From the NCBI GenBank assembly GCA_050789255.1, contig JBOZRQ010000030.1:1-64000 (forward strand): DNA of 64,000 nt. Direction: 5' to 3'. The notes beneath the pieces are model-generated. The model worked only from the letters and a program-made list of their open reading frames with translations. It was not told the origin of the DNA and ran no database searches. This DNA is from JBOZRQ01 sp050789255 (GTDB taxonomy: Bacteria > Bacillota > Sulfobacillia > Symbiobacteriales > Symbiobacteriaceae). Shown in pieces: positions 63,153-64,000 of this stretch. Within the stretch, counting starts at the first letter, position 1. Every line of letters begins with the position of its first letter. Both the position numbers and the translations under genes were made by a program.

Positions 63153-64000
63153 ATGAAACTGATCGGTCCTGGTACCGTGGTCACCCAGGACGGGGAAGGC
63201 CGGGTTTTGCACGACGCCGGGGTCCTGACCGACGGCGGGGTGATCGCTGCGGTCGGCCCCTACGATGACCTGCTGGAGCTGTATCCGGACGCCGAGCTGG
63301 TCGGCGCTCGGGGCGGGACCATCATGCCCGGCTTCATCAACGCACACGCCCACTTCTACGGGATGTTCGCCCGGGGTCTGGCGCTCAAGGACCCGCCGCC
63401 GCAGACCTTCCAACAGGTGCTGGAGCGGATCTGGTGGCGCCTGGACAAGGCGCTCGACGACCGGGGGGTCTACCTCTCGGCGGCGCTGGGGGGCATCGCT
63501 GCGCTTCGCAGCGGCTGCACCACCGTGATCGACCACCACGCTTCGCCCAACGCCATCGGCGGGTCGCTGGACCTGGTCGGCGAGGCGATGGAGGCCCTGG
63601 GCCTGCGGGCCTGTCTCTGCTACGAGGTGACCGACCGGGACGGCCCCGAGCGGGCCAGGGCCGGGGTGGAGGAGAATGCCCGCTTCGCCCGCCAGATGCC
63701 CAGCGGCGGTCGCCTGGCCGCCAAGTTCGGCCTGCACGCCTCCTTCACGGTGGGTCCGGAGACGATGGACCTGGCCCGCCGGGCGGAGTTCGACCTGGGC
63801 ATCGGCTTTCACATCCACTGCGCCGAGGGGCCGGAGGACGGCGCCCACAGCCGGTCAACCTATGGCCGGTCGGTAGTCCGCCGGTTGCAGGATGAGGGGA
63901 TCCTCGGGCCCCGGACCATCCTGGCGCACTGCGTCTACGTCGATGAGCCCGAGATGGGGCTGCTGGCCGAGTCCGGGGTTACGGTCTCGCACCAGCCGCA
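63153..64000 (+). CDS. SsnA-like amidohydrolase, incomplete at the window edge
   Basis: At least 282 residues; the frame is still open at 64000. ATG 63153 follows GGAGGGGAGT. Amidohydrolase motifs: GTIMPGFINAHAHFYGMFARG (H-x-H, about 50-70), HCAEGPEDGAHSR (about 227) and LAHCVYVDEPE (about 257). SsnA-type enzymes are a distinct branch of the cytosine-deaminase-like group and lie with XdhD/YgfM/YgfK-type genes in E. coli, matching the Mo-hydroxylase block here. Substrate not established in general. Confidence 0.85.
   Translation, partial: MKLIGPGTVVTQDGEGRVLHDAGVLTDGGVIAAVGPYDDLLELYPDAELVGARGGTIMPGFINAHAHFYGMFARGLALKDPPPQTFQQVLERIWWRLDKALDDRGVYLSAALGGIAALRSGCTTVIDHHASPNAIGGSLDLVGEAMEALGLRACLCYEVTDRDGPERARAGVEENARFARQMPSGGRLAAKFGLHASFTVGPETMDLARRAEFDLGIGFHIHCAEGPEDGAHSRSTYGRSVVRRLQDEGILGPRTILAHCVYVDEPEMGLLAESGVTVSHQP

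Overview
The window is GC-rich (roughly 65%), has many TTG and GTG starts preceded by strong GGAGG-type ribosome binding sites, and carries a firmicute-type sufCDSUB operon, YitT proteins, two-gene ECF sigma systems and many lipoproteins. This suggests a high-GC, probably thermophilic or anaerobic member of the Clostridia/Symbiobacterium type. The assignment is inferred from gene content and codon style; no rRNA gene is present, and I see no tRNA gene or CRISPR array.

Layout. 1-2700 is an accessory patch: the end of an Rhs/YD-repeat gene cut by an IS110-family transposase remnant, a SUKH immunity-like gene, then 1.4 kb without a credible gene that holds two repeat families, one with a strict 21-bp period. 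2750-13990 holds envelope genes: an Asp-box lipoprotein next to a TlpA/ResA-CcdA fusion, lipoproteins of unknown function, an M20 peptidase, two YitT paralogues, an EamA exporter and a six-repeat beta-propeller protein. 14124-21094 has a DHA2 drug exporter, a TIGR04053-like radical SAM protein, a GNAT-APH fusion resembling bifunctional aminoglycoside-modifying enzymes, a second SUKH protein and an ECF sigma/anti-sigma pair. 21143-27933 is the Fe-S assembly operon (sufC-D-S-U-B, a Rieske protein, a MIP18-type protein), with a divergent SufR-like regulator. Two matched ACACT-N8-AGTG dyads and a Fur-box-like site lie between them.

28081-38013 is mixed: two small envelope proteins, a lipoprotein serpin with a hairpin over its Shine-Dalgarno sequence, a methyltransferase, a 42-residue secreted peptide gene, YdcF, a KAS III-like enzyme plus acyl-CoA ligase pair, an MFS transporter and rnhB. 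38059-46736 is a purine-salvage/catabolism block: adenine deaminase and a second amidohydrolase face a three-gene xanthine-dehydrogenase-type Mo hydroxylase, with a dyad in the divergent promoter. 54054-64000 has a second, differently built Mo hydroxylase (Fe-S and Mo domains fused), a MocA-like nucleotidyltransferase, two PreA/DHOD-like proteins and an SsnA-like amidohydrolase that runs off the window. An ECF sigma factor with a TM/beta-propeller partner lies inside this block.

The most notable find is at 46754-46999. It is a YruB-type glutaredoxin gene whose catalytic CxxC reads UGA-G-P-C, followed at the right distance by a SECIS-like hairpin, so it is very probably an unannotated selenoprotein. 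Next to it are a rifampin phosphotransferase gene with 21-bp direct repeats upstream and a luxC-luxE fatty-acid reductase pair without luciferase genes.
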